Assembly: GCA_029210965.1 (NCBI GenBank)
Contig: JARGFZ010000006.1
Coordinates: forward strand, 51,677 to 115,676
Length of the DNA stretch: 64,000 nt
DNA from: a bacterium
GTDB taxonomy: Bacteria; BMS3Abin14
Direction: 5' to 3'
In this document: one piece after another, positions 27,959 to 36,919 of the stretch
Numbering within the stretch: the stretch's first letter is position 1
Layout of the letters: every line of letters begins with the position of its first letter
Notes under the pieces: generated by a model
Databases searched by the model: none
The model's input: the letters and a program-made list of their open reading frames with translations, nothing else
Told to the model about the DNA's origin: nothing
Made by a program: the position numbers and the translations under genes

Positions 27959-29103
27959 TGAGCTTTTTTCTCAGGTTGTTCCTGGCGGCGTTCATCGTCC
28001 TTGCCCCTGCTGCCCGGGGTGAGAACCCGGCGGAGACCATTGACGAGACCAAAGAGCAGCTCGAAAGCATCCAGAAACGCATGGGGACAGCCCAGGAAAG
28101 AATAACCAGCAGTGAAAAACGGGAAAGATCGATCCTGGGCGACCTGGAGTTTTTTGACAGGGAGATCAACAGGGTTCGTGTAAAGGTCAGGAAACTGGAC
28201 AGTCAGGAGCGTGACCTCAAAGGAAAGATCTCAGCCTCTGAAAGCAAACTGAAGGAGATCAGACGGCAAAAAGAGAAGGCGGCAGGGTGGCTTTCCATGC
28301 GATCTGCCGCACTTTACAAAGCCGGCCACCTGAGTTATCTAAAGACCCTATTGAACTCTGCCGGGATCGAGGATCTTCAACGACGATCTTACTACCTGAA
28401 GATACTGGCCGAAAAGGATTCCGAGCTCTTTAACTTTTCTACGGAACTTTACCGAAGTGAACAGACGCAGGTTGGGGCTCTGCGGTCCGCCAAGGCTCAG
28501 CTGGTTTCGACCCGTCGCGACCAGGAAGAGAGCCTCACGATCCTGGCGCGCAAGAAGCGTGACAAGGATCTGATACTCGCCGCGGCCAGGGATACAAAAG
28601 AAAAGAACGCTTCCCTGCTCAAAGAGCTTGGGTCATCGGCGTCCCACCTGAAAAACATGCTCGACGCTTTACAACTCCAGGCAGAAACAGGTGAATCCGC
28701 CTTCCCAACCCTGAAGGGTTCTCTGAAAAGGCCTGTATCGGGGAGAGTGGTTAAATCCTTCGGAAGGAACCGAACCGGCCGGTTTAACACATACATTCTT
28801 TCCAACGGGGTGACGATCCAATCGGCGGAAGGCACTCCCATCAGATCCGTTTATGGAGGAAAGGTCATCTTCGCTGATTGGTTCAGCGGTTATGGCAGGA
28901 TCATCATCGTTGACCATGGAGGAGGGTATTACACCCTGTACGGACACCTTCTGGAACTTATGGTCGCGGTGGGTGACGAAGTCGAAGCGGACAAGATCAT
29001 CGGCCTTGTAGGAGACAGCGGTTCACTGGAAGGGGCTGCCCTCTATTTCGAGATAAGATACCACGGGAAACCGGTGGACCCTTCCCCGTGGTTTAAAGGA
29101 TGA
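27955..29103 (+). CDS. envC: EnvC-like murein hydrolase activator (degenerate LytM)
   Basis: 382 residues: signal peptide ([22 protein letters not shown]), long coiled coil (residues ~25-255) and a C-terminal LytM/M23 domain (~255-382). The catalytic zinc residues are missing: the first His/Asp block is NTYILSNGVTIQSAEGTP, and the HxH motif is replaced by ALYFEIR. That is the EnvC pattern, an amidase activator rather than a hydrolase. The coiled coil is the FtsX docking part. It overlaps ftsX by four bases and is followed by ctpA. Confidence 0.9.
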   Translation: MMSFFLRLFLAAFIVLAPAARGENPAETIDETKEQLESIQKRMGTAQERITSSEKRERSILGDLEFFDREINRVRVKVRKLDSQERDLKGKISASESKLKEIRRQKEKAAGWLSMRSAALYKAGHLSYLKTLLNSAGIEDLQRRSYYLKILAEKDSELFNFSTELYRSEQTQVGALRSAKAQLVSTRRDQEESLTILARKKRDKDLILAAARDTKEKNASLLKELGSSASHLKNMLDALQLQAETGESAFPTLKGSLKRPVSGRVVKSFGRNRTGRFNTYILSNGVTIQSAEGTPIRSVYGGKVIFADWFSGYGRIIIVDHGGGYYTLYGHLLELMVAVGDEVEADKIIGLVGDSGSLEGAALYFEIRYHGKPVDPSPWFKG

Positions 29104-29272
29104 TTACATTTCGTGCAGGATTCAACATCAGAACGACGTTGGACTATTGTGTGCAGCACCAGCAAACCACATGAAAGTGACTGGATCGGCCTTCAATCTC
29201 AGAGGTTAGGCTGATCCGTAATGGTAATGAAGGTGGATGGCAACGTCCATCATGCAAAAGGAGGAATATCTC

Positions 29273-30616
29273 ATGAGACCTATCAGGTACCTCAAAACCG
29301 GGGTGCTGGTTGCGCTCCTTATACTGGTGGGGGTGACGACAGATAATAGAAGTCCCATTGGCGACGCCCAGGCATACGACAACCAGACCTATGACCAGAT
29401 CCGCCTGTTCTCGGAAGCCCTTTCCATCGTTCAGAAAAACTACGTCGAGGAGCCTGAATCACAGGAGCTTGTGCGCGGGGCTATCAAGGGCATGCTCAAC
29501 TCCCTCGATCCCCACAGCTCCTTCATGAACCCTGACATGTACAAGGAAATGCAGATAGACACCCAGGGCGAGTTCCAGGGGATCGGCATCACCATCGGGA
29601 CCAGGGACGGGATACTTACCGTTATCGCCCCCATTGACGACACACCCGCGTTCCGCGCCGGCATCCTTGCCGGAGACAAGATCGTGATGATCGAGGACAC
29701 CTCCACCAAGGACATGAGCCTCATGCAAGCGGTAAAGATCATGAGGGGCCCCAAGGGCACCAAGGTGACGATCAGCATCGTCAGGGAAGGTGAACCGGAG
29801 CCGATCAAGTACACCATCACCCGTGATGTCATTCCTCTGTTCAGCGTGAAGGTCAAGGATCTCGACCCAAATATCGGTTATGTGAGGATCGCCCAGTTTG
29901 CGAAGAAAACCTCTGCAGAGTTTATCGAGGCCCTCGAAAAGATACGTGGGGAAAAGGGAGAGGCCTTCAAGGGCCTGGTTCTGGACCTCAGGAACAACCC
30001 CGGGGGTCTTCTGGTATCGGCCATTGAGATCGCAAACGTTTTCGTTGATTCCGGACCTATCGTTACGACCAAGGGACGCCTGCAGAACCAGAACTTCGCC
30101 TACAACGCCAAGAGTAAGGGTACGGAGCCTGATTACCCTATAGTGGTCCTGGTTAACGGCGGGTCAGCCAGCGCTTCAGAAATCGTCGCAGGCGCGCTTC
30201 AGGATTACAAAAAGGCTATTCTCATCGGCACGACCACCTTCGGCAAGGGATCGGTCCAGACCATTTATCGACTGGGAGACGGGTCAGGCATGAGGGTAAC
30301 CACCGCCAGGTACTTCACCCCTTCCGGCAGATCCATCCAGGCCACAGGGATCGAACCGGACATCGTCGTCAGAAACCACACCGGCACACCCAAAGGTCAC
30401 GTTAGAGAGAAGGATTTGACCGGGCACCTGGAGAACAATCAGGTGAAGGAAGACAAGACTTTGAGTGAAGACGCGGAAGAGGAAGCCCCATCCATGGACA
30501 TCATTCCCGAGGATCCAGCCCAGGACCTTCAGCTCATGAGGGCCATCGACCTCCTCAAGGGTCTGGAACTGTTCAAGGATCTGCAGAGCGCAGCCGACAC
30601 CAGGGTCAAGGAGTAG
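29273..30616 (+). CDS. ctpA: Carboxy-terminal processing protease CtpA (S41)
   Basis: 447 residues from the ATG at 29273, chosen because AAAGGAGGAA lies just upstream; the in-frame start at 29237 lacks one. The N-terminal hydrophobic segment (LKTGVLVALLILVGVTT) exports it. A PDZ domain (~85-165) and the S41 protease domain follow: catalytic Ser in NGGSASASEIVAGAL, catalytic Lys in TFGKGSVQT. The last ~75 residues are charged and variable. In this operon it probably turns over murein hydrolases or other periplasmic proteins. Confidence 0.95.
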   Translation: MRPIRYLKTGVLVALLILVGVTTDNRSPIGDAQAYDNQTYDQIRLFSEALSIVQKNYVEEPESQELVRGAIKGMLNSLDPHSSFMNPDMYKEMQIDTQGEFQGIGITIGTRDGILTVIAPIDDTPAFRAGILAGDKIVMIEDTSTKDMSLMQAVKIMRGPKGTKVTISIVREGEPEPIKYTITRDVIPLFSVKVKDLDPNIGYVRIAQFAKKTSAEFIEALEKIRGEKGEAFKGLVLDLRNNPGGLLVSAIEIANVFVDSGPIVTTKGRLQNQNFAYNAKSKGTEPDYPIVVLVNGGSASASEIVAGALQDYKKAILIGTTTFGKGSVQTIYRLGDGSGMRVTTARYFTPSGRSIQATGIEPDIVVRNHTGTPKGHVREKDLTGHLENNQVKEDKTLSEDAEEEAPSMDIIPEDPAQDLQLMRAIDLLKGLELFKDLQSAADTRVKE

Positions 30617-30620
30617 GAAA

Positions 30621-31508
30621 CTGGCCGCCGCTTCAAAATCCGGGCGGCGAAAGACCCGGAAGAAAACAACGAAAAAGAAAAACAACCGGAACCTGCTCTG
30701 GCTGCTGGTTCCGGTTGTTGCCGTGATCATGGTCACAGCAGGGGTTGTCCTGTACAACCTGATACCTGTCAAACCTCACTTGCCCCCTGTTGTGGACAAA
30801 GTCACGATCCCGGTCCAGCCTTTGAAGATGAAGGTAGTAGCTGTTATTATTGACGATATGGGGCACAACGACCAGGCAGCCCGGCCCTTCATCGAAATGG
30901 ATCACCCTGTGGCCCTTTCCATCCTTCCCGAGAGAACCTTTTCCAGGGAGCTGGCCTCGGAGGCGACCCAGCGCGGCAAGACGATCCTCCTTCACCTGCC
31001 CATGGAGCCAGTGGGCTATCCCGGGGTCGACCCCGGTCCGGGGGCCATCCTCCTTTCTCAAAGCAGGGAGGAAATAAGGGAAGTTCTGGAAAGGGATCTC
31101 GCCTCGATCCCAGGAGTCGTGGGGATCAATAACCACATGGGTTCCAGAGCAACCACTGATCCCATGGTCATGGAGACTGTCCTGGATCTCATCAACAAAA
31201 AGGAACTCTTTTTTATCGACAGCCGGACTTCTCCGGAAACCGTTGCCTTGAAGCTCGCCAGGGAAATGGGGATCCCGTCTGCCAGACGAGATGTGTTCCT
31301 GGACAACATACCGACCCCTTCCGCCATCGATGCCAGGACCGATGAACTCCTGGACCTTGTTGAAGAAAGAGGGTGGGCCATCGGGATCGGTCATGCCAAT
31401 GTCGAAACAGCTAATGCTCTGGAAAGAATGGCCAAAAAAGCCGGCCAGAGAAACATCCAGTGGATATCTTTAGAAAGCCTTATTGCCTATGCTTATACTG
31501 GGAATTGA
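30621..31508 (+). CDS. Divergent polysaccharide deacetylase (YibQ/DUF610)
   Basis: Domain residues include KVVAVIIDDMGHN, ALSILPERTFS, LLHLPMEP, NNHMGSRATTD, FFIDSRTSP and GWAIGIGHANVET, the YibQ pattern, a polysaccharide-deacetylase-like fold found near envC and ctpA. No ATG, GTG or TTG exists in frame before the GTG at 30723, yet the frame upstream encodes a basic stretch (KSGRRKTRKKTTKKKNNRN) and a membrane helix (LLWLLVPVVAVIMVTAGVVL). AAGGAG at 30608-30613 sits seven bases before a CTG at 30621, so I take CTG as the start (295 residues). Starting at 30723 would cut the anchor in half. The end overlaps tsaD by 20 bases. Confidence 0.8.
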   Translation: MAAASKSGRRKTRKKTTKKKNNRNLLWLLVPVVAVIMVTAGVVLYNLIPVKPHLPPVVDKVTIPVQPLKMKVVAVIIDDMGHNDQAARPFIEMDHPVALSILPERTFSRELASEATQRGKTILLHLPMEPVGYPGVDPGPGAILLSQSREEIREVLERDLASIPGVVGINNHMGSRATTDPMVMETVLDLINKKELFFIDSRTSPETVALKLAREMGIPSARRDVFLDNIPTPSAIDARTDELLDLVEERGWAIGIGHANVETANALERMAKKAGQRNIQWISLESLIAYAYTGN

Positions 31509-32598
31509 GACATCCTGCGACGATACCGCAGCAGCAGTTGTCCAGGACGGCAGCCGGGTGCTTTCTTCGGTGGTCCAGAATCAGGACGACCTGCACTCCC
31601 CCTTTGGGGGGATCGTCCCGGAAATGGCCTCCAGGAGACATCTCGAAGTGATCGATTCCGTCGTCCGCCGGGCCATCGAATCTTCCACTGTATCCCTTGA
31701 GGAACTGGATCTTATATCGGTCACCGCAGGACCAGGACTGGTAGGGTCTCTTCTGGTGGGCCTCTCCTATGCCAAAGGCCTTTCCTACGCCACGGGCCTT
31801 CCTCTGGTCCCCGTAGACCATATCCAGGGACACCTGATGACCCTGGATCTGGCAGGAGGCACCCCCCTTCCCGCGGTTTCCCTTGTATCGTCGGGAGGTC
31901 ACACGACCCTTTACCATTTGAGCGCTGAGGCCCCCCCCATGGTCCTGGGTACCACCCTGGATGACGCTGCCGGCGAGGCCCTGGACAAGGCTGCCAAAAT
32001 GCTCAGTCTGGGATATCCGGGCGGCCCGGCCATGGAAAAAGCTGCCTTGGGTGGAAATGCATCAGCCCTGGAACTTCCCCGGCCTCTTTCCGGGAAAGAC
32101 ACTCTGGATTTCAGTTTCAGTGGGCTGAAAACTTCCCTCTTTACCTGGCTCAAGCGCGAGGGCTATTTCGACAGTACTACCCGGGGCAGGCGTCTGCCCC
32201 TTTCCATAGCTGATCTGGCTGCATCCTATCAGCAGGCCGTGGTGGACACATTGATTGAAAGGTGCCTCATAGCCCTCAGGCGCACCGGGACCCCCAACCT
32301 GCTCATCGTAGGCGGGGTTGCCCGAAACGCTCTGCTCCGTGAGCAAGCCGCGGCAACAGCGGTTGAAGAAGGGTTCCAGGTACACTTCCCTCCTCCGGAC
32401 CTTTGTACGGACAACGCTGCCATGATAGCTGCTCTGGGTTACAGGCAGCGGAAAAGGGCTGCAGTGGACTCCCTGGATATAAACGCCTTTTCCACAAAGG
32501 CGCTGAGATCGGATTTTCTAACGCTTGCCAAAACAGGCTCAGCAAAATCCGCTAAAAAACCGGTCAGAAAATCGGCCAGGAACTTCGGAGGCTTCTAG
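31489..32598 (+). CDS. tsaD: tRNA N6-adenosine threonylcarbamoyltransferase TsaD
   Basis: 369 residues, starting at the ATG at 31489 (MLILGIETSCDDTA, the family N-terminus). Metal-binding HxxxH is VDHIQGHLM; the nucleotide-binding part has SSGGHTTLYH and GGVARNALLR. It transfers threonylcarbamoyl to A37 of ANN-decoding tRNAs with TsaB and TsaE, which are not in the window. It overlaps the YibQ-like gene, so they are coupled. The last ~25 residues are a Lys/Ser-rich extension (KSAKKPVRKSARNFGGF). Confidence 0.96.
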   Translation: MLILGIETSCDDTAAAVVQDGSRVLSSVVQNQDDLHSPFGGIVPEMASRRHLEVIDSVVRRAIESSTVSLEELDLISVTAGPGLVGSLLVGLSYAKGLSYATGLPLVPVDHIQGHLMTLDLAGGTPLPAVSLVSSGGHTTLYHLSAEAPPMVLGTTLDDAAGEALDKAAKMLSLGYPGGPAMEKAALGGNASALELPRPLSGKDTLDFSFSGLKTSLFTWLKREGYFDSTTRGRRLPLSIADLAASYQQAVVDTLIERCLIALRRTGTPNLLIVGGVARNALLREQAAATAVEEGFQVHFPPPDLCTDNAAMIAALGYRQRKRAAVDSLDINAFSTKALRSDFLTLAKTGSAKSAKKPVRKSARNFGGF

Positions 32599-32601
32599 GT
32601 A

Positions 32602-34350
32602 ATGTTTACCATTAAAAAAACCACGACTTGCGCCGCACTATTGATCCTGCTCATATCCATGGGCTGCGCGGTTACACCCGACCCCAAGTCACAGCCGCTG
32701 CCCGAAGGACACCCCCCTGTAAAGAGCCAGACCGGCCATGGCTTCAGGGACGCCCAGTCCGAAGCCTACGCCTCCTACATGTACGGCCTCATGCTGCAGG
32801 ACGAAGGACGGTATCAGGACGCTATCGGTTTTCTTCAAATCGCTTCACAGCTGGATGCCAGGTCACCTGAGATACTGGATCAGCTGATGCGGTTGTACAT
32901 GGGGGAGAATAAACGATCCGAGGCCAAAGAGACTGCTGAAAAGCTCCTTTTGCTCGATCCGCAGTGGGCTGACGCCCACATATTGCTGGGGCAGATCTAT
33001 CTGGACACAGATCAGCCTATCGATGCGGTGAACCACCTCGAGATCGCTCTGGAACTTTCTCCTGAACAGACAAACGTCACCTTTCTGCTCGCCGATGCCC
33101 TTGAAAGAACCGGGAACGTCGAGCAGGCTATTGCCTCTCTTGAGGAACTCACTCATTCAGAGGAGCACAAAGCCATAGCCCATTTTTACATTGCACGGCT
33201 GCACATGCGCTCCGGAGACCTGGAACCGGCCCTTGACTCTCTCGTCAAAGCTATCGAACTCAACCCTGCCCTTGTGAAAGGCGTGGGAGAGTTGGGGGGA
33301 CAGATGGAAGGTGAGGGCCAGACAGAAGAAGCCATAGGGTTTTACACGGGTTACCTTGAAAGGGATCCGGGGAATACTCCAGTAAGGGAGCTTCTGGCCA
33401 GGATCCTCATCAGGGAAAAACGCTACGACGAAGCCAGACAGCAAATTACTATCGTTCTGGAGGAAGAACCTGAGAACCATGGAGCGCTGCTCCTCATGGG
33501 CCTTATTGAAGCCAACGATGGGAACTACGACAAGGCGTTGGAGATATTTACCAGTGTCCGCAAGATGACACCCGATAATTTTGACATCATCCTTCAGATC
33601 GGGATCCTGCAGCGGCAACTGAAGATGTACTCTGAAGCCATCGCCACCTTCCAGGATGCCGCCAGGATAGCCCCCAACAGATTCGAACCACACCTGAACC
33701 TTGCTGTCGCCTACGACATGAAGGATGAACTGGAAAGGGCCGTTGAAAGCGCCCAGGCCGCTCTTGCCATGGAGCCGGACCGCAGTAATATCCGTGCCTT
33801 TCTGGCTCAGCTTCTCGTGAGAAAGAAACAATATACGGAGGCCGAGGAGATCCTGCGGCAAGGTCTCGTAAAAACCCCGGATGACACCGCAATCCTCTAT
33901 CAACTGGCAATCACATACGATCGCGACAACCGGTTTGACCTCGCAGTTGATGTCCTCAAACGTATCATCGAGATCGATCCAGAGCATTACGACGCTATGA
34001 ACTACCTGGGGTATTCCTGGGCCGAGAAACGCATCAACCTGGAAGAATCCCTGGTTCTGGTAAAGAAAGCCATGGAGATCCGGCCAGATGCTGCCTATAT
34101 CATGGACAGTCTCGGGTGGGTTTACTACCGATTGGAACGGTATGAGGAAGCCCTGGAAATACTGCTCAAGGCAGGCAAGAAAATGGATGGCGACCCCACC
34201 GTTTTGGAGCACATTGGCGACACGTATGACAAGCTGGGAAAGGTGGACCTTGCTATCGAATTCTGGTCACTGACCCTCAAAGCTGATCCCGGCAATGCCA
34301 GCGTTCTTGAAAAACTCAAGGATAAGGGGGCCATAGAGACTGCACCATGA
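32602..34350 (+). CDS. TPR-repeat lipoprotein
   Basis: 582 residues. The signal (TCAALLILLISMGCAVTP) has a lipobox SMGC, lipidated Cys about residue 22. From about residue 55 to the end there is a continuous superhelix of roughly 15 tetratricopeptide repeats, for example YQDAIGFLQIASQLDARSPE, YDEARQQITIVLEEEPEN and YEEALEILLKAGKKMDGDP. No enzymatic domain. It lies three bases after tsaD and overlaps the next lipoprotein gene by four. Probably an envelope scaffold. Its partner is unknown. Confidence 0.88.
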   Translation: MFTIKKTTTCAALLILLISMGCAVTPDPKSQPLPEGHPPVKSQTGHGFRDAQSEAYASYMYGLMLQDEGRYQDAIGFLQIASQLDARSPEILDQLMRLYMGENKRSEAKETAEKLLLLDPQWADAHILLGQIYLDTDQPIDAVNHLEIALELSPEQTNVTFLLADALERTGNVEQAIASLEELTHSEEHKAIAHFYIARLHMRSGDLEPALDSLVKAIELNPALVKGVGELGGQMEGEGQTEEAIGFYTGYLERDPGNTPVRELLARILIREKRYDEARQQITIVLEEEPENHGALLLMGLIEANDGNYDKALEIFTSVRKMTPDNFDIILQIGILQRQLKMYSEAIATFQDAARIAPNRFEPHLNLAVAYDMKDELERAVESAQAALAMEPDRSNIRAFLAQLLVRKKQYTEAEEILRQGLVKTPDDTAILYQLAITYDRDNRFDLAVDVLKRIIEIDPEHYDAMNYLGYSWAEKRINLEESLVLVKKAMEIRPDAAYIMDSLGWVYYRLERYEEALEILLKAGKKMDGDPTVLEHIGDTYDKLGKVDLAIEFWSLTLKADPGNASVLEKLKDKGAIETAP

Positions 34351-35123
34351 AAAGATATTACTGGGGAGCTGTCATTATCCTCCTGGTGGCCTGGGGGACG
34401 GCCTGCGCACCACGGCAGATCAAACCGGTGGCCGCAATAGATCCCGCGCCCCTGCTCGAAAAGATCGACACGCGACGGATGGCGTTTGAACAGGGGCTCT
34501 CCGGAACTGTGGAGTTGGCCTTTTACGGTAAAAAACGCTTTAACGGGAAAGTCTATATAGTGGCATTTCCGGATGGCAGGTTTCGTCTGGAGGTCCCGGG
34601 TCCCTTCGGGGGCACCCATCTTGTTATGGCAAGCGACAACACCGAGATCCTGGCTTTCTACCCTGGTGACAACAGAGCCTTCCGAAGCGAGGTGGATGGC
34701 AAATCCATAAACCCCCACCTCCTCTTCCCCCTGCCGGTGGATCCGGCCATACTCCCAGCCATGATCATGGGTGTATTACCGGCAAACAGTGACCTTTCCG
34801 ATGCACAGGCTCACCTCATGGACTCCGGTGAAAAGCTTCTTGAAGCAGCAGCGGCAGATAGAGAGCTTCAGTATACATATCTTTTCGCAAAAGGACCCCA
34901 AAGCCCCCTTCGCCAGGTCACGATCCGGGGAGAGGGTATGGATGTGTTGGTACGCACCTTCCATGATAACGGTCACCTGCCCCGGGGTTTTACGATCACT
35001 CTATCTGAAGGTATCCTTAAAGGAGAATGGGACTCAGTCACACCCTTTAAGGGTGATGGGTCAGCTCTCTGGCCTCGTCTTCCAGACTCCGTACCGGTAA
35101 CCGACCTGGAAGCATCTCCGTGA
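34347..35123 (+). CDS. LolB/DUF4292-like lipoprotein
   Basis: 258 residues with lipobox GTAC (lipidated Cys about residue 20 in VAWGTACAPR). The mature part opens with a helix, then beta strands GTVELAFYGKKRFNGKVYIVAFPDGRFRLEV, an 11-stranded half-barrel pattern like LolB or DUF4292 proteins that handle lipoproteins or lipids. Identity beyond this is uncertain. The ATG overlaps the TPR gene and its stop overlaps ispE by four bases, the placement of LolB near ispE and prs in many Proteobacteria, which supports the LolB reading. Confidence 0.75.
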   Translation: MKRYYWGAVIILLVAWGTACAPRQIKPVAAIDPAPLLEKIDTRRMAFEQGLSGTVELAFYGKKRFNGKVYIVAFPDGRFRLEVPGPFGGTHLVMASDNTEILAFYPGDNRAFRSEVDGKSINPHLLFPLPVDPAILPAMIMGVLPANSDLSDAQAHLMDSGEKLLEAAAADRELQYTYLFAKGPQSPLRQVTIRGEGMDVLVRTFHDNGHLPRGFTITLSEGILKGEWDSVTPFKGDGSALWPRLPDSVPVTDLEASP

Positions 35124-35983
35124 TCCGACTCCTCGCACCGGCAAAGGTAAACCTGACTCTGCGAGTTCTCGGGCGCCGCGAGGACGGCTATCACGAAATC
35201 GAGAGCCTTGTCCAAAAGATCTCCCTCTATGACAGGATCACCCTGTCCGAAAGAGGTGAACCGGGGATTCATCTGACCTGTTCCGACCCCTCCCTCCCCA
35301 CCGGGCCAGACAACCTCGCCTACCTGGCAGCGCAGCTCATAATGGAAGACTCCCAAACCCGGGAAAAGGGGATATCGATCCACCTGGACAAAGCCATTCC
35401 CCACGGTGCCGGACTGGGCGGAGGAAGCAGTGACGCTGCATCTGTTCTGATGGGTCTAAATACCCTCTGGAAGCTCTCCCGGACCCGTGAAGAACTTGCA
35501 GAGTTTGCCCAAAAGATCGGTTCGGATGTTCCTCTCTTCCTCCATCCATCCCCCTCACTGATCACCGGGCGGGGGGAAAAGATCGAACCATCACCCATAC
35601 TGATCAATGCAACATACGTCGTGGTTTCCCCTGAATTTTCCGTCTCCACTCAGTGGGCCTATTCCAATTTCCGTTTGACAAAGGAACCTGATAAATATAC
35701 GCTTTCCGGACTCCACAGGACTGAGAAAGAGGCGCTGCCTCCGGACCAATGGCAAAACCTTCTCATAAACGATCTTGAGGAAGCAGTGACCACACGCCAT
35801 CCCGAGATTGGCAGATGCAAAGAAGACCTTCTCCGGGCAGGAGCAAGCGCATCGCTGATGTCAGGGAGTGGTTCCACTGTTTTTGGTCTATTTGAGGACA
35901 GACAAACGGCTGAGAAAGCTGTCGCGCATTTAATGGAAGGTGGCTCTCGGGTCGCACAGATCGCGTCACCCATCTTCTCTTAA
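35120..35983 (+). CDS. ispE: 4-diphosphocytidyl-2-C-methyl-D-erythritol kinase IspE
   Basis: GHMP kinase of the MEP isoprenoid pathway, 287 residues. The N-terminal strand LLAPAKVNLTLRVLGRREDGYHEIESL is diagnostic, the ATP loop is PHGAGLGGGSSDAASV and the C-terminal motif is SLMSGSGSTVFGLF. It starts with GTG overlapping the preceding lipoprotein gene by four bases. SpoVG and prs follow, an order common in Desulfobacterota-type genomes. Confidence 0.96.
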   Translation: MIRLLAPAKVNLTLRVLGRREDGYHEIESLVQKISLYDRITLSERGEPGIHLTCSDPSLPTGPDNLAYLAAQLIMEDSQTREKGISIHLDKAIPHGAGLGGGSSDAASVLMGLNTLWKLSRTREELAEFAQKIGSDVPLFLHPSPSLITGRGEKIEPSPILINATYVVVSPEFSVSTQWAYSNFRLTKEPDKYTLSGLHRTEKEALPPDQWQNLLINDLEEAVTTRHPEIGRCKEDLLRAGASASLMSGSGSTVFGLFEDRQTAEKAVAHLMEGGSRVAQIASPIFS

Positions 35984-36047
35984 GCTACCGGGTTTTAGCA
36001 GTACAACGTGCATCAACTTAAGCAACTGGGGAAAGGAAGGTGCCTGG

Positions 36048-36677
36048 ATGAAAATCACCGATGTTAAAGTATTCCCGGTGGACGAAGACAAGTTAAAAGC
36101 CTATGCCACGATCACTTTTGAGAACTGTTTCATTGTCAGAGATCTGAAGGTTATCAGCGGCAACAAGGGCTACTTCATTGCTATGCCCAGCAAGAAAAGG
36201 AAGGACGGCACCTTCCGGGACGTGGCGCACCCGTTAAACAGCGAAACACGAAAGATGATCGAGGATTCAGTTCTGGAGGTCTACGAGAGGGAGAACGTGT
36301 CCGTTCCGGCCCCAGTCCTCAATAGTGAAGACAACACCATGGATACAGGTGACTCCCCGATGGACATCGAAGACGGTTCCCCGCTTGTGGAAAGCGAGGC
36401 GGTGGATTTCGTGGAGGATAGCGGGGATGAAGAAATCGACGCCATGGAATTTAAGGACGATGTCCTCGAAACAGATACCACAGACACGGAACCTGATGAG
36501 ATCGCCGAGACGACCGCCGAACCAGACATAGAGGAAGACATTGAGGAAGAAGCTGTAGCTGTGAGCACAGGAACTGTTGGGCCAGATCAACCGGAAGAAA
36601 GAGAAAAGGGCGCGGAGGAGAACCCCGTCATTGAGGGTTCCGACGACCCCGAAAAGGCTTTTGGTTACGAAGAGTGA
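36048..36677 (+). CDS. spoVG: SpoVG with long acidic C-terminal extension
   Basis: Residues 1-92 are a full SpoVG (MKITDVKVFPVDEDKLKAYA, GKKRKDGTFRDVAHPLN-like core), a small RNA/DNA-binding regulator. About 115 further residues follow, rich in Asp, Glu, Thr and Val (DSPMDIEDGSPL, TDTTDTEPDEIAETTAEPD). Normal SpoVG is 85-100 residues, so the tail is an addition. The start is the ATG at 36048, preceded by AAAGGAAGG; the frame is open upstream to 35940 but overlaps ispE. It stands between ispE and tRNA-Gln. Confidence 0.92.
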   Translation: MKITDVKVFPVDEDKLKAYATITFENCFIVRDLKVISGNKGYFIAMPSKKRKDGTFRDVAHPLNSETRKMIEDSVLEVYERENVSVPAPVLNSEDNTMDTGDSPMDIEDGSPLVESEAVDFVEDSGDEEIDAMEFKDDVLETDTTDTEPDEIAETTAEPDIEEDIEEEAVAVSTGTVGPDQPEEREKGAEENPVIEGSDDPEKAFGYEE

Positions 36678-36785
36678 TGGATTCCCAAAAAGTCCAATAA
36701 ACAGGTTGCACTTATAGCATGGTTGGGGTATCACGCCAAAGACGTGACCGCCTCGTAAAAAGATCGGAACACTTTTTACGGGGCA
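36675..36785. repeat. Partial R1 repeat, dispersed palindrome and hairpin
   Basis: GATGGATTCCCAAAAAGTCC (36677-36696) is a truncated start of repeat R1 (compare GATGGACTCGCAAAAAGTCC at 55337). TCACGCCAAAGACGTGA lies at 36731-36747. A 9-bp stem CGTAAAAAG / CTTTTTACG lies at 36754-36780. Confidence 0.6.
36706..36734 (+). promoter_or_regulatory. Possible promoter for tRNA-Gln
   Basis: TTGCAC at 36706-36711, a 17-base spacer and TATCAC at 36729-36734. It lies 70 bases before the tRNA, with a stem-loop between them, so the assignment is weak. Confidence 0.3.
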
Positions 36786-36803
36786 GATAAGAAAGATGCG
36801 TAC

Positions 36804-36878
36804 TGGGGCGTCGACAAACGGTAAGTCACGGGACTTTGGCTCCCGCATCTGTAGGTTCGAATCCTACCGCCCCAGCCA
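36804..36878 (+). tRNA. tRNA-Gln (anticodon TTG)
   Basis: 75 bases with encoded CCA. Acceptor TGGGGCG/CGCCCCA, anticodon loop CTTTGGC with anticodon TTG, T arm GTAGGTTCGAATCCTAC. It sits 42 bases before prs, the arrangement seen in many delta-proteobacterial genomes. Confidence 0.95.
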
Positions 36879-36919
36879 ACATAAAAACAAACCGTAGCGA
36901 AGCGAGAACAGGCTTAAAG

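Noticed and set aside
33157..34212. 351-residue minus-strand ORF
   Set aside because: Shadow of the TPR gene; composition follows the complementary frame and there is no family match.
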